NCBI GenBank assembly: GCA_046349315.1
Contig: JAXMCQ010000005.1
Coordinates: forward strand, 186,001-250,000
DNA: 64,000 nt
Direction of reading: 5' to 3'
Origin: JAEUMG01 sp046349315
GTDB lineage: Bacteria > Pseudomonadota > Alphaproteobacteria > Rhizobiales > Aestuariivirgaceae
The position numbers and the translations under genes were made by a program. Below the pieces are notes generated by a model. The model searched no databases. It had not been told where the DNA came from and saw only the letters and a list, made by a program, of their open reading frames with translations. Position 1 is the stretch's first letter, and every line of letters begins with the position of its first letter. This document shows, in pieces, positions 26,753 to 34,127 of the stretch.

Positions 26753-27742
26753 ATGATTGGAGTTGCCGTTCTCGGAGCCGGGCGGATCGGAAAAATTCAC
26801 GCCCGCAATGTCACGCTCAATCCGCGCTGCAAGCTCGTGGCCGTCGCCGATCCGATGAAGGACGCAGCGACTGCACTCGCCGGGGCACTTGGCGCGGAAG
26901 CCATGACCGATGCCCGCGCCACGATTGCGCGCCCCGATGTGCAGGCGATCATCGTCGGAACGCCGACCGACACGCATGTCGACTTCACGCTCGATGCTGC
27001 CCGCCGCGGCAAGGCGGTACTCTGTGAAAAGCCGATCGACCTCGATATCAACAAGGCCGATGCCGCGGTTGCCGAGATCGAGAAGCTCGGCGCCAAGGTG
27101 ATGATCGCTTTCAATCGCCGCTTCGACCCGAGTGCCGCGGCACTTAAGAGGGCGATCGATGCCGGTGCCATTGGCGAGGTCCACCAGGTCATCATCACCA
27201 GCCGTGATCCCTCGCCCCCACCTGCGACCTATACCAATTCCGGCGGCATCTTCCGCGACATGACCATCCATGATTTCGATATGGCGCGCTTCCTCCTCGG
27301 CGAGGAGCCTGTCGAAGTCGTCGCTTCCGCAAGCTGTCTCGTCGATCCGGCGATCGGCAAGTCCGGCGACTTCGATACTTTGATGGTCATCCTCAAGACC
27401 AAATCGGGCCGCCAGTGCCACATCAACAACAGCCGCAAGGCTGTTTATGGCTACGACCAGCGCTTCGAAGTCTTCGGCTCTTCCGGCATGCTGATGAACG
27501 ACAATCTCCGCGCCACCACCTTGCGCGGCTATACCGAGGCGCAAACCGAAATCCGCGATCCCCTGCTCAACTTCTTCCTCGAGCGCTATGACGATGCCTA
27601 TCGCAGCGAACTCAACGCCTTCATCGATGCGGTTGCCGATGGCAAGCCGATGCCGGTCACCGCGCGCGACGGCCGCCAGGCCTTGCGGCTCGCCGATGCC
27701 GCGCTTGAATCGGCCACGACCGGCCGCGCCGTGAAAGTCTGA
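26753..27742 (+). CDS. iolG: myo-Inositol 2-dehydrogenase-like Gfo/Idh/MocA protein
   Basis: 329-aa NAD-dependent dehydrogenase expected to oxidise inositol or a related cyclitol or sugar. Motifs agree closely with IolG proteins: VAVLGAGRIGKIHARNV at the start, CEKPIDLDI (Lys of the active site), VMIAFNRRFDPS, ITSRDPSPPP, and GGIFRDMTIHDFDMARFLLG with the catalytic Asp/His pair. The ATG at 26753 begins exactly at the Rossmann strand and has GGTGGG upstream. First gene of a four-gene overlapping operon that, oddly, continues with kynureninase and formamidase genes. Confidence 0.88.
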   Translation: MIGVAVLGAGRIGKIHARNVTLNPRCKLVAVADPMKDAATALAGALGAEAMTDARATIARPDVQAIIVGTPTDTHVDFTLDAARRGKAVLCEKPIDLDINKADAAVAEIEKLGAKVMIAFNRRFDPSAAALKRAIDAGAIGEVHQVIITSRDPSPPPATYTNSGGIFRDMTIHDFDMARFLLGEEPVEVVASASCLVDPAIGKSGDFDTLMVILKTKSGRQCHINNSRKAVYGYDQRFEVFGSSGMLMNDNLRATTLRGYTEAQTEIRDPLLNFFLERYDDAYRSELNAFIDAVADGKPMPVTARDGRQALRLADAALESATTGRAVKV

Positions 27743-28869
27743 TGCCGATGCGCGACATCGGTGTCGGCATCATCGGCACAGGCTTCATGGGCAAGGCCCA
27801 CGCCTTTGCCTATCGCGCCGTATCGGGCATTCTCCCCGTCTCGCTCCGCCCTGTCTTGCGCGTGGTCGCCGACAATAATCGTGAAGCCGGGCTTGCGACG
27901 CAAAAGCAACTCGGCTTCGAGAAATTCACCGCCGACTGGACCGAACTTGTCCGCGACCCGGGCGTCGAGATCGTCTCGATCACCACGCCCAATGTCGTTC
28001 ACCGCGAAATGGCGCTCGCCGCGATCGCTGAAGGCAAGCATGTCCATTGCGAGAAGCCGATCGCGCCGAGTGCTGATGACGCGCGCGCCATGATGGAGGC
28101 GGCAGAGGCGAAAGGCGTCAAGACGCAGGTCGGGTATAATTACATCAAGAACCCGCTGCTGGTTCTTGCCCGCGACATGATCGCTTCGGGCGAGCTTGGT
28201 GAGATCACCGGCTTTCGCGGCATCCATGCCGAGGATTACATGGCAAGCCCGGATGTTCCCTATGGCTGGCGCGTCGATCCCTCGGGCGGTGGCGGCGCGG
28301 TCGCCGATCTCGGCAGCCACATTGTCGGCATGGCGCGCTTTCTCTTAGGACCGATCGCATCTGTGAATGCCGATCTCGAAACCATCGTGAAATCGCGCCC
28401 CATCGCGCCGGGCTCGAACGAACGCCGAGAGGTCAAGGTCGACGATATCGCGCGGCTCACCGTGCGTTTCGCGCGCGGCTGCGGCGGACAGATCGAGGCC
28501 AATTGGGTGGCGACCGGCCGCAATATGGATCTGGGCTTCCAGCTCTACGGCACCAAGGCCTCGCTCGCCTTCACCCAGGAGCGCTTCAACGAACTCCTCT
28601 ATTACAAGGCGGGAGGACCCAAGGGCCGCAAGGGTTATCAGAAGATCGAAGCGGGACCCGAGCACTATCCTTACGGTCTCTTCTGCGTCGCACCGGGCCA
28701 TCAACTTGGCTTCAACGATCTGAAGACGATCGAAGTCGCCGACTTCCTCGACACGATTTCAGGCGGTCAGCCAAAAGGCCCGGATTTCCGCGAGGCGTGG
28801 GAGATCCAGAAGGTGATCGATACCGCGATCCGTTCGTCGCGCGAGCGGCGCTGGCTCGATATCGCGTGA
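27742..28869 (+). CDS. Gfo/Idh/MocA-family oxidoreductase
   Basis: 375-aa dehydrogenase, paralogue of the previous gene but with the longer C-terminal domain. GVGIIGTGFMGKAHAFAY is the cofactor loop, CEKPIAPSADDA the EKP motif, VGYNYIKNPLLVLARDMI and GGAVADLGSHIVGMARFLLG the catalytic region. It overlaps its upstream neighbour by one base and the kynureninase start by four (GTGA), so all are coupled. Probably acts on a second oxidation step of a sugar-like substrate. Confidence 0.9.
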   Translation: MPMRDIGVGIIGTGFMGKAHAFAYRAVSGILPVSLRPVLRVVADNNREAGLATQKQLGFEKFTADWTELVRDPGVEIVSITTPNVVHREMALAAIAEGKHVHCEKPIAPSADDARAMMEAAEAKGVKTQVGYNYIKNPLLVLARDMIASGELGEITGFRGIHAEDYMASPDVPYGWRVDPSGGGGAVADLGSHIVGMARFLLGPIASVNADLETIVKSRPIAPGSNERREVKVDDIARLTVRFARGCGGQIEANWVATGRNMDLGFQLYGTKASLAFTQERFNELLYYKAGGPKGRKGYQKIEAGPEHYPYGLFCVAPGHQLGFNDLKTIEVADFLDTISGGQPKGPDFREAWEIQKVIDTAIRSSRERRWLDIA

Positions 28870-30101
28870 CGACCCGCGAAAACTGCCTGGCGCGCGACCG
28901 CGCCGATCCTCTGGCGGGGAAGCGCTCAGCATTCGTGCTTCCCGAAGGCGTTGTCTATCTCGATGGTAATTCGCTCGGCGCCTTGCCGCGCAATGTTGCC
29001 GCGCGCGTCGCCGACACGATCGACAGGCAATGGGGTGCAACCCTCATCAAATCCTGGAACGAGCATGGCTGGTTCGACCTGCCGCGAAAAATCGGCGATC
29101 GCATCGCGAGACTGATCGGCGCGCCACGGATGAGCGTCGTTGCCTGCGACACGATCTCGGTCAATCTCTATAAATTGCTTGGCGCGGCGATTGCGTTGCG
29201 GCCCGGTCGCCATGTCATTCTCTCCGACACCGGCAATTTTCCGACTGACCTCTATATGATGCAGGGCTTGATCCGCCTGCTCGACCGCGGTCTCGAACTG
29301 CGCCTTGTCGAGCCGGAGGATGTCGAAGCTGCGATCGCCGATGATGTCGCGGTCGTCTCGCTGACCGAAGTCGACTACCGCACCGGACGCCGGCATGACA
29401 TGAAGCGATTGACGGCGCGGGCGCACGCGGCCGGCGCGCTCATGATCTGGGATCTCGCGCATTCCGCCGGCGCCTTCCCGGTCGATCTCGAAGGCTGCAA
29501 CGCCGATTTTGCGGTGGGCTGCACTTACAAGTATCTGAATGGCGGGCCTGGCGCCCCGGCCTTTCTCTATGTACGGCCCGATCTCCAGGGTCGGATTGAA
29601 TCGCCGCTCTCCGGCTGGTGGGGCCATGAAGCGCCGTTCGCTTTCGACACGGATTATCGCCCGGCACCGGGCATTCTCCGCCAGCAATGCGGCACGCAGG
29701 CGATCCTTGCGATGGCGGCGCTCGATTCGGCGCTTGATGTCTGGGACGATGTCGACCTCGCTGAACTGCGCCGCAAATCCGAAGCGCTGTGCGAACTCTT
29801 CATCGCTGAAGTTGAGAGCCGCAACCGGAAGCACGGCGTAAAGCTCGCCGGCCCGCGGGACATGCGCGAGCGCGGTTCGCATGTCTCCTTTCACTGCCCC
29901 GAAGGCTATGCAGTCATGCAGGCACTCATCGCGCAAGGCGTGATCGGCGATTTCCGCGCGCCCGATATCGTCCGCTTCGGCATCACGCCGCTCTACACGC
30001 GCTTCGTCGATATCTGGGACGCGGCCGACATTCTCACGCGCATCCTCGATGAGCGATTGTGGGATGATCCGCGTTTCAAATCGCGCAAGGCGGTGACGTG
30101 A
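28866..30101 (+). CDS. kynU: Kynureninase
   Basis: PLP-dependent hydrolase that cleaves kynurenine to anthranilate and alanine. The 411-aa product has the family landmarks: YLDGNSLGALP near the start, FPTDLY (125-130), WDLAHSAGAFPVDL (195-208, Asp for the pyridine nitrogen), the Schiff-base Lys222 in CTYKYLNGGPG and GWWGHEAPFAF. The GTG start overlaps the previous stop as GTGA and gives the normal family length; the frame is open far upstream (28503) but that lies inside the dehydrogenase. The formamidase gene next to it supports a real kynurenine role, yet no tryptophan dioxygenase gene is seen nearby. Confidence 0.88.
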   Translation: MTTRENCLARDRADPLAGKRSAFVLPEGVVYLDGNSLGALPRNVAARVADTIDRQWGATLIKSWNEHGWFDLPRKIGDRIARLIGAPRMSVVACDTISVNLYKLLGAAIALRPGRHVILSDTGNFPTDLYMMQGLIRLLDRGLELRLVEPEDVEAAIADDVAVVSLTEVDYRTGRRHDMKRLTARAHAAGALMIWDLAHSAGAFPVDLEGCNADFAVGCTYKYLNGGPGAPAFLYVRPDLQGRIESPLSGWWGHEAPFAFDTDYRPAPGILRQQCGTQAILAMAALDSALDVWDDVDLAELRRKSEALCELFIAEVESRNRKHGVKLAGPRDMRERGSHVSFHCPEGYAVMQALIAQGVIGDFRAPDIVRFGITPLYTRFVDIWDAADILTRILDERLWDDPRFKSRKAVT

Positions 30102-30724
30102 GCCGCATCATTGATATTTCGCAACCGCTCGATCCCGGCATGGCGGGATTCCCGGGCGATACCCCGTACCAGGAAGCGCAGACCTTTCGCATCGGGCCGA
30201 ACTGTCCGGTCAATGTCGCGCAAATATCATTGTCGGTGCATTGCGGCACCCATGCCGATGCGCCCTTGCATTATGCCGCCGATGGCAAGCCGATCGGCGC
30301 ACTCGATCTCGAACCCTTCATCGGCCCTTGCCGGGTGATCGATGCACGTGGCATGGGCCCGCTTTGTGAACCGCAGCAGATCGAGGCGTATCTCAAGGAT
30401 GCACCATCGCGCATTCTCCTGCGCCTGACCGACGGATTCGATCCGCATGTCTGGCCGACAGGCTTTCGCGCGCTGTCCGCCGCAACTATCGAGTTGCTGA
30501 CCTCGCGCAGCGTGCGTCTCGTCGGCATCGATACACCCTCCGTCGATCCTGAAACCTCGAAAGACCTGCCGGCCCATAACGCGGCTTTGCGCACCGACAT
30601 GCGCATCCTCGAAAATCTTGTCCTAACGCATGTCGCTCAAGGCGACTATGAACTGATCGCGCTCCCCTTGCGCTTCTCGAACCTCGACGCCTCGCCGGTC
30701 CGCGCCGTGCTCCGCACAGTGTAA
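30098..30724 (+). CDS. kynB: Kynurenine formamidase (KynB-type cyclase family)
   Basis: 208-aa metal-dependent hydrolase that would convert N-formylkynurenine to kynurenine. The cyclase-family zinc motif HCGTHADAPLHY is at about residues 47-58. The start IIDISQPLDPGMAGFPGDTP and the segment GIDTPSVDPETSKDLPAHN match KynB proteins well. GTG start overlaps the kynU stop by four bases. Last gene of the iolG-gfo-kynU-kynB unit. Other cyclase-family amidases or lactonases are possible if the pathway is not kynurenine. Confidence 0.87.
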   Translation: MSRIIDISQPLDPGMAGFPGDTPYQEAQTFRIGPNCPVNVAQISLSVHCGTHADAPLHYAADGKPIGALDLEPFIGPCRVIDARGMGPLCEPQQIEAYLKDAPSRILLRLTDGFDPHVWPTGFRALSAATIELLTSRSVRLVGIDTPSVDPETSKDLPAHNAALRTDMRILENLVLTHVAQGDYELIALPLRFSNLDASPVRAVLRTV

Positions 30725-30726
30725 TT

Positions 30727-30773
30727 CCCTCGCCCCGGTGGGGCGAGGGAGGGGCCCGTTGCGAAGCAACGGG
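30727..30773. repeat. Two adjacent perfect hairpins, CCCTCGCCCC family
   Basis: CCCTCGCCCC-ggt-GGGGCGAGGG (30727-30749) and CCCGTTGC-gaa-GCAACGGG (30755-30773). They start three bases past the kynB stop and might also stop transcription, though no T tract follows. Confidence 0.75.
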
Positions 30774-30786
30774 AGGGTGCGGGGGA

Positions 30787-31170
30787 TCAGGTGCATCCGA
30801 TAATCGACAGGTCAGTTTTAGGGACACGCGCAAACTTGTCGGGTTCAATCAGGGAGCGGATTGTTTCAGGAACACCATCCAGATTATCGAATGCTTCTCT
30901 ATTCCAGAATCTCACCACGATGTAGCCCGCGGCCTCAACCTCGCGCGTGCGGGCCCCATCTTCCACTTTGCGCTCGGCATGCTGGCCACCATCAAGTTCG
31001 ATAATCAAGCGCGCATCAGTACTGATGAAATCAGCGATATAGTTTAGGATTGGAACTTGTCGACGAAATTTCCGTCCGCACAACTGGCGGTTCCCCAGCC
31101 TCGACCACAGAAGAGCTTCCGCACTTGTCTGATCCCGTCGTAGTCGTCGCGCGGTATGATGCGTTGGCAT
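30787..31170 (-). CDS. DUF559 domain protein, putative endonuclease of the Vsr-like fold
   Basis: 127-aa protein. LRRDQTSAEALLWSRLGNRQLCGRKFRRQVPI is the standard DUF559 opening, followed by YIADFISTDARLIIELDGGQHAE with the acidic residues of a PD-(D/E)xK-type nuclease, and RFWNREAFDNLDGV. DNA cleavage is presumed from fold resemblance; no member is well studied. It lies between two hairpin repeats (30727-30773 and 31239-31261) and is not part of either neighbouring operon. Confidence 0.85.
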   Translation of the reverse strand: MPTHHTARRLRRDQTSAEALLWSRLGNRQLCGRKFRRQVPILNYIADFISTDARLIIELDGGQHAERKVEDGARTREVEAAGYIVVRFWNREAFDNLDGVPETIRSLIEPDKFARVPKTDLSIIGCT

Positions 31171-31238
31171 GATACTTGATCGGACGCCGCCGAGCCGCCC
31201 AGGTCAAGCCGGACCGGCCGGAGACCCCCTCACCCTAA

Positions 31239-31261
31239 CCCTCTCCCCGCCGGGGAGAGGG
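31239..31261. repeat. CCCTCTCCCCG hairpin repeat
   Basis: CCCTCTCCCCG-c-CGGGGAGAGGG, perfect 11-bp arms, preceded by CCCTCACCCTAA. A single stem of the CCCTCTCCCC family in the gap between the DUF559 gene and the SRPBCC gene. Confidence 0.75.
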
Positions 31262-31303
31262 AACTTCATTTTCCGTCGCCCCTTTTGGAGGAGGAAGAAA
31301 AAG

Positions 31304-31738
31304 TCATATCCTCTCATTCTCGATGAGGTTCTTCAAAAGCACGACCTCGAATTCATGCGAGGCTGTGAGCCGCCGCCAGCGATCATCATCCATCGCCATC
31401 GCGCGCCACGCCATAAAGGTCAAGACAGAATGCCCAGCATCGAGCCCCAGATGCGCGCCCGGAACGACACGCACCTGGATGCGCGGCACCAGCGCTTCCC
31501 GGTTGCCGCCAAGCTTGTAGTCGATCGACAACCGCTCTCTGTCCGCATCGATGCGCACGAGAATCCGGTTGCCATCGAAAATGCTCGTTCCCGTGACGAG
31601 CCCGTCCGCCGCAATCTTCGTCTCCCATGTGCCGAATGACCAGCGATGAAGCTTCGCCGGATCGGCCATGATCGCGAAAACATGCTCCGCCGGCTGCCTA
31701 ACGACGATCGACGTGATATGCGACTGCCCGGCGCTCAT
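31304..31738 (-). CDS. SRPBCC (START/Bet v1-like) family protein
   Basis: 144-aa small ligand-binding protein. The polyketide-cyclase/START-like beginning is clear: SIVVRQPAEHVFAIMADPAKLHRWSFGTW. A basic/aromatic C-terminal helix (DDRWRRLTASHEFEVVLLKNLIE) closes the helix-grip fold. Its ATG overlaps the regulator stop as ATGA, so it is co-translated with the XRE-cupin regulator and hydantoinase genes. Its ligand is unknown. Confidence 0.85.
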   Translation of the reverse strand: MSAGQSHITSIVVRQPAEHVFAIMADPAKLHRWSFGTWETKIAADGLVTGTSIFDGNRILVRIDADRERLSIDYKLGGNREALVPRIQVRVVPGAHLGLDAGHSVLTFMAWRAMAMDDDRWRRLTASHEFEVVLLKNLIENERI

Positions 31739-32352
31739 GCCGCCGCCTCCGCCGCAACACTCGGCGGCTCCGTTGTGTTGACGACGAGAATGCGCACGGG
31801 CTTCTCGCCCTCGGCCAAATAGGCGTGCCCCATGCGTGAATCGAAATAGACGCTGTCGCCGGCCTCGAGCCGCAAAGGTTCGTAAAATTCGCTGGCAAGT
31901 ATCAAGACGCCGTCCATCACATAGACGAATTCTTCACCCGCATGCCGCGACAACCCGCCCGCTTCTTCGACAGAGCGCATCGACACGGTGTTGATTGCCG
32001 GATGCATCTTCTTGTTGGCAAGATCAGTACAGAGCACCAGCGCCTCGTAGCGTGCGGTATCGAGCGGCGCACCTTCGCCCTTCCGGCACACGCTACGGAT
32101 GCCATTGCCAATCGGCTTCTGATCCTCGCCGAAGAATCGCGTGATGTCGACATCGAGCGCTTGCGACAGCATGTAGAGATGATGTGCACTGACCAATGTC
32201 TGATCGTTTTCGACGCGCGAAAGGGTTGCTTCCGACAATCCCGCCAATGCCGCAAGTTCGGCGAGCGACTTGCCGCGCTCCTTGCGCAATGCCTTGATCC
32301 GCGGGCCGATCGGCAGCCCTATGCTGCGCGCCTCATCGCGGCTCATGCCCAT
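31735..32352 (-). CDS. XRE-family regulator with C-terminal cupin domain
   Basis: 205-aa (or 203 aa from the second ATG at 32346) transcription factor. The helix-turn-helix spans about residues 14-68 (IKALRKERGKSLAELAALAGLSEATLSRVENDQ). A cupin sensing domain follows (GGLSRHAGEEFVYVMDGVLIL, then LEAGDSVYFDSRMGHAYLA). This is the PuuR-like architecture common for regulators of amine, amino-acid or heterocycle catabolism. It overlaps the end of the hyuB gene by about 20 bases and the SRPBCC gene by four. Probably controls the divergent promoter at 36204-36286. Confidence 0.88.
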   Translation of the reverse strand: MGMSRDEARSIGLPIGPRIKALRKERGKSLAELAALAGLSEATLSRVENDQTLVSAHHLYMLSQALDVDITRFFGEDQKPIGNGIRSVCRKGEGAPLDTARYEALVLCTDLANKKMHPAINTVSMRSVEEAGGLSRHAGEEFVYVMDGVLILASEFYEPLRLEAGDSVYFDSRMGHAYLAEGEKPVRILVVNTTEPPSVAAEAAA

Positions 32353-34024
32353 ACTCGCTACGCGCCGCTGCCGGCGTAACCAAGCCCGCCGCGAGATCGG
32401 CCTCGACAAGCGAAGCCTCGCGCTTCTTCGCATCGCCGAATCCACCACCGCCGGGAAGCTCCACGACCAGGCTGTCGCCGGTTGGCACGATATGAATGCC
32501 CTTGTCGGCCAGCGCCTTGCCCGAGCCTAATCGCGCATGGCCTTTACGACCGGGCTTTCCGCCGTCGCGGCCTTGTGCCGGATTGTGAATGCGATCGAAG
32601 GTCGCCGCAGAGATCGTGAAGGGAACCGCCTCGCGATTGGCGATCTCGATGGTCTGGCTCAAACCGCCTCGCCATTCGCCGGCACCTCCCGAATCCGCCA
32701 GATATTCCTTGCGCTTGAACCACAAAGGGCACTGGCCCTCGGTGACCTCGACCGGGATCGTCCCGACGCCCGACGGGAACGCCGTGGTTGCGAGCCCGTC
32801 CTTGCCTGGCCTGCCGCCAATGCCGCCGAGCCCGATATTGATCACGCCGAAGGATTTCGCCTTCGCGGTTTCGGCCGCTGGCACGCGGCCATGGGCGCTG
32901 TTGAGCGAGAGGATCCAGATCGATCCCGCACTTTCCGCCTGCACCTTGCCGGGAAGCGCCTGCGCGAGGCAGCCGAACACCGCGTCCGCTAGCATCTGAC
33001 CGATCACATGCCGCGCCGTGACCGGCGACGGCCTTGTCGGATCGACACAGGTTCCCGCCTCGGTGACGAGATCGAAGCAGTTGAGCGAACCGATATTGTT
33101 CGGCACATGCGGCGCGATCACCGCCTTGAGCCCGAACACCGAATAGGCATGCGTATAGGTGCGCGGGCTGTTGATGCCGTAGATCGAGGCGGGTGATGAG
33201 CCCGAGAAATCGATGGTGATCTTGCCGCGTCTGATGGTGAGCTTGGCCTTGAGCAGGATCGCGCTCTCATAGCCGTCGAGCGGCATTTCGTAAGTCCACT
33301 CGCCTTCCGGCAATTGCCTGATCGCCTCGCGCGCCGCCTTTTCCGATTGCGTCAGGATATGTTTGGCGAGCGGCTCGATGGTCGTGAGTTTGAACTCCTT
33401 CGTCATGTCGAGAAGGCGCCGCGCGCCGGTGTCATTGGCGCTGATGAGGGAGAGAAGATCGCCGCGCACCTCGACCGGATTGCGCGAGTTCGCAAGGATG
33501 ATCGACATCAATTCTTCATTGATCTTGCCTTCCTTCCGCAGCATGAGATGTGGAATGAGCGTACCTTCCTCGAATGAGGAATTGGCCTTGGCCGACATGC
33601 CGACGCCGCCGACATCGATGACATGGCAGGTGGAGGCGAAGATCGCGACCGGCCTCTTGCCGATGAAGACGGGCGTCATCATCACATAGTCGAAGAGATG
33701 CCCGGTGCCGAGCCAGGGATCATTGGTGATGTAGACATCGCCCGGCTTCATCGATGCGACCGGGTATTTGTGGAAGAAGTGGCTGACTGCTGTCGCCATG
33801 GTATTCACGTGGCCGGGCGTGCCGGTCATCGCCTGCGCGATCATCCGGCCCTTGGTGTCATAGACGCCGGCCGAGAGATCGCCCGCTTCGCGGGTGATCG
33901 TACCGAAGGCGGTGCGGAGCAGCGATTGCGCCTGCTCTTCGACGACAGCGATGAGACGGTTCCACATCACCTGCGTGCGGATGGCGGCGAGGGCATTAGT
34001 GGGTGTGTTACTACGGTTTTTCAT
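32333..34024 (-). CDS. hyuB: Hydantoinase B / oxoprolinase-family protein
   Basis: 563-aa beta-type subunit of ATP-dependent N-methylhydantoinase/5-oxoprolinase enzymes that open lactam or imide rings. Family blocks are visible: WNRLIAVVEEQAQSLLRTAFG, GDLSAGVYDTKGRMIAQAMTGTPGHVNTM, PGDVYITNDPWLGTGHLFDY and a Gly-rich end VELPGGGGFGDAKKRE. It follows hyuA after a 103-base gap that holds a REP-like element, and precedes the regulator gene. It acts as a complex with the HyuA protein. Substrate is not readable; acetophenone carboxylases share this family. Confidence 0.9.
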   Translation of the reverse strand: MKNRSNTPTNALAAIRTQVMWNRLIAVVEEQAQSLLRTAFGTITREAGDLSAGVYDTKGRMIAQAMTGTPGHVNTMATAVSHFFHKYPVASMKPGDVYITNDPWLGTGHLFDYVMMTPVFIGKRPVAIFASTCHVIDVGGVGMSAKANSSFEEGTLIPHLMLRKEGKINEELMSIILANSRNPVEVRGDLLSLISANDTGARRLLDMTKEFKLTTIEPLAKHILTQSEKAAREAIRQLPEGEWTYEMPLDGYESAILLKAKLTIRRGKITIDFSGSSPASIYGINSPRTYTHAYSVFGLKAVIAPHVPNNIGSLNCFDLVTEAGTCVDPTRPSPVTARHVIGQMLADAVFGCLAQALPGKVQAESAGSIWILSLNSAHGRVPAAETAKAKSFGVINIGLGGIGGRPGKDGLATTAFPSGVGTIPVEVTEGQCPLWFKRKEYLADSGGAGEWRGGLSQTIEIANREAVPFTISAATFDRIHNPAQGRDGGKPGRKGHARLGSGKALADKGIHIVPTGDSLVVELPGGGGFGDAKKREASLVEADLAAGLVTPAAARSEYGHEPR

Positions 34025-34029
34025 TTTCC

Positions 34030-34112
34030 GTCATGCCAGCGAAAGCTGGCATCCCCTGAGAATGTGCCGTTACTGAAATGATTCAGGGGACCCCAGCTTT
34101 CGCTGGGGTGAC
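34030..34112. repeat. Inverted hairpin pair (REP doublet), copy A
   Basis: 30-nt left arm (34030-34059, a GCCAGCGAAAGCTGGC hairpin plus ATCCCCTGA), 23-nt middle, 30-nt right arm (34083-34112, TCAGGGGA plus CCCCAGCTTTCGCTGGGG). The same two arms, in the opposite orientation, occur at 60912-60995. It sits between hyuA and hyuB. Confidence 0.85.
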
Positions 34113-34127
34113 GATGAAGAAAATTCG

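Noticed and set aside
28503..28865. N-terminal extension of kynureninase
   Set aside because: Out-of-frame read of the dehydrogenase gene; family length and the GTGA overlap support the GTG at 28866.
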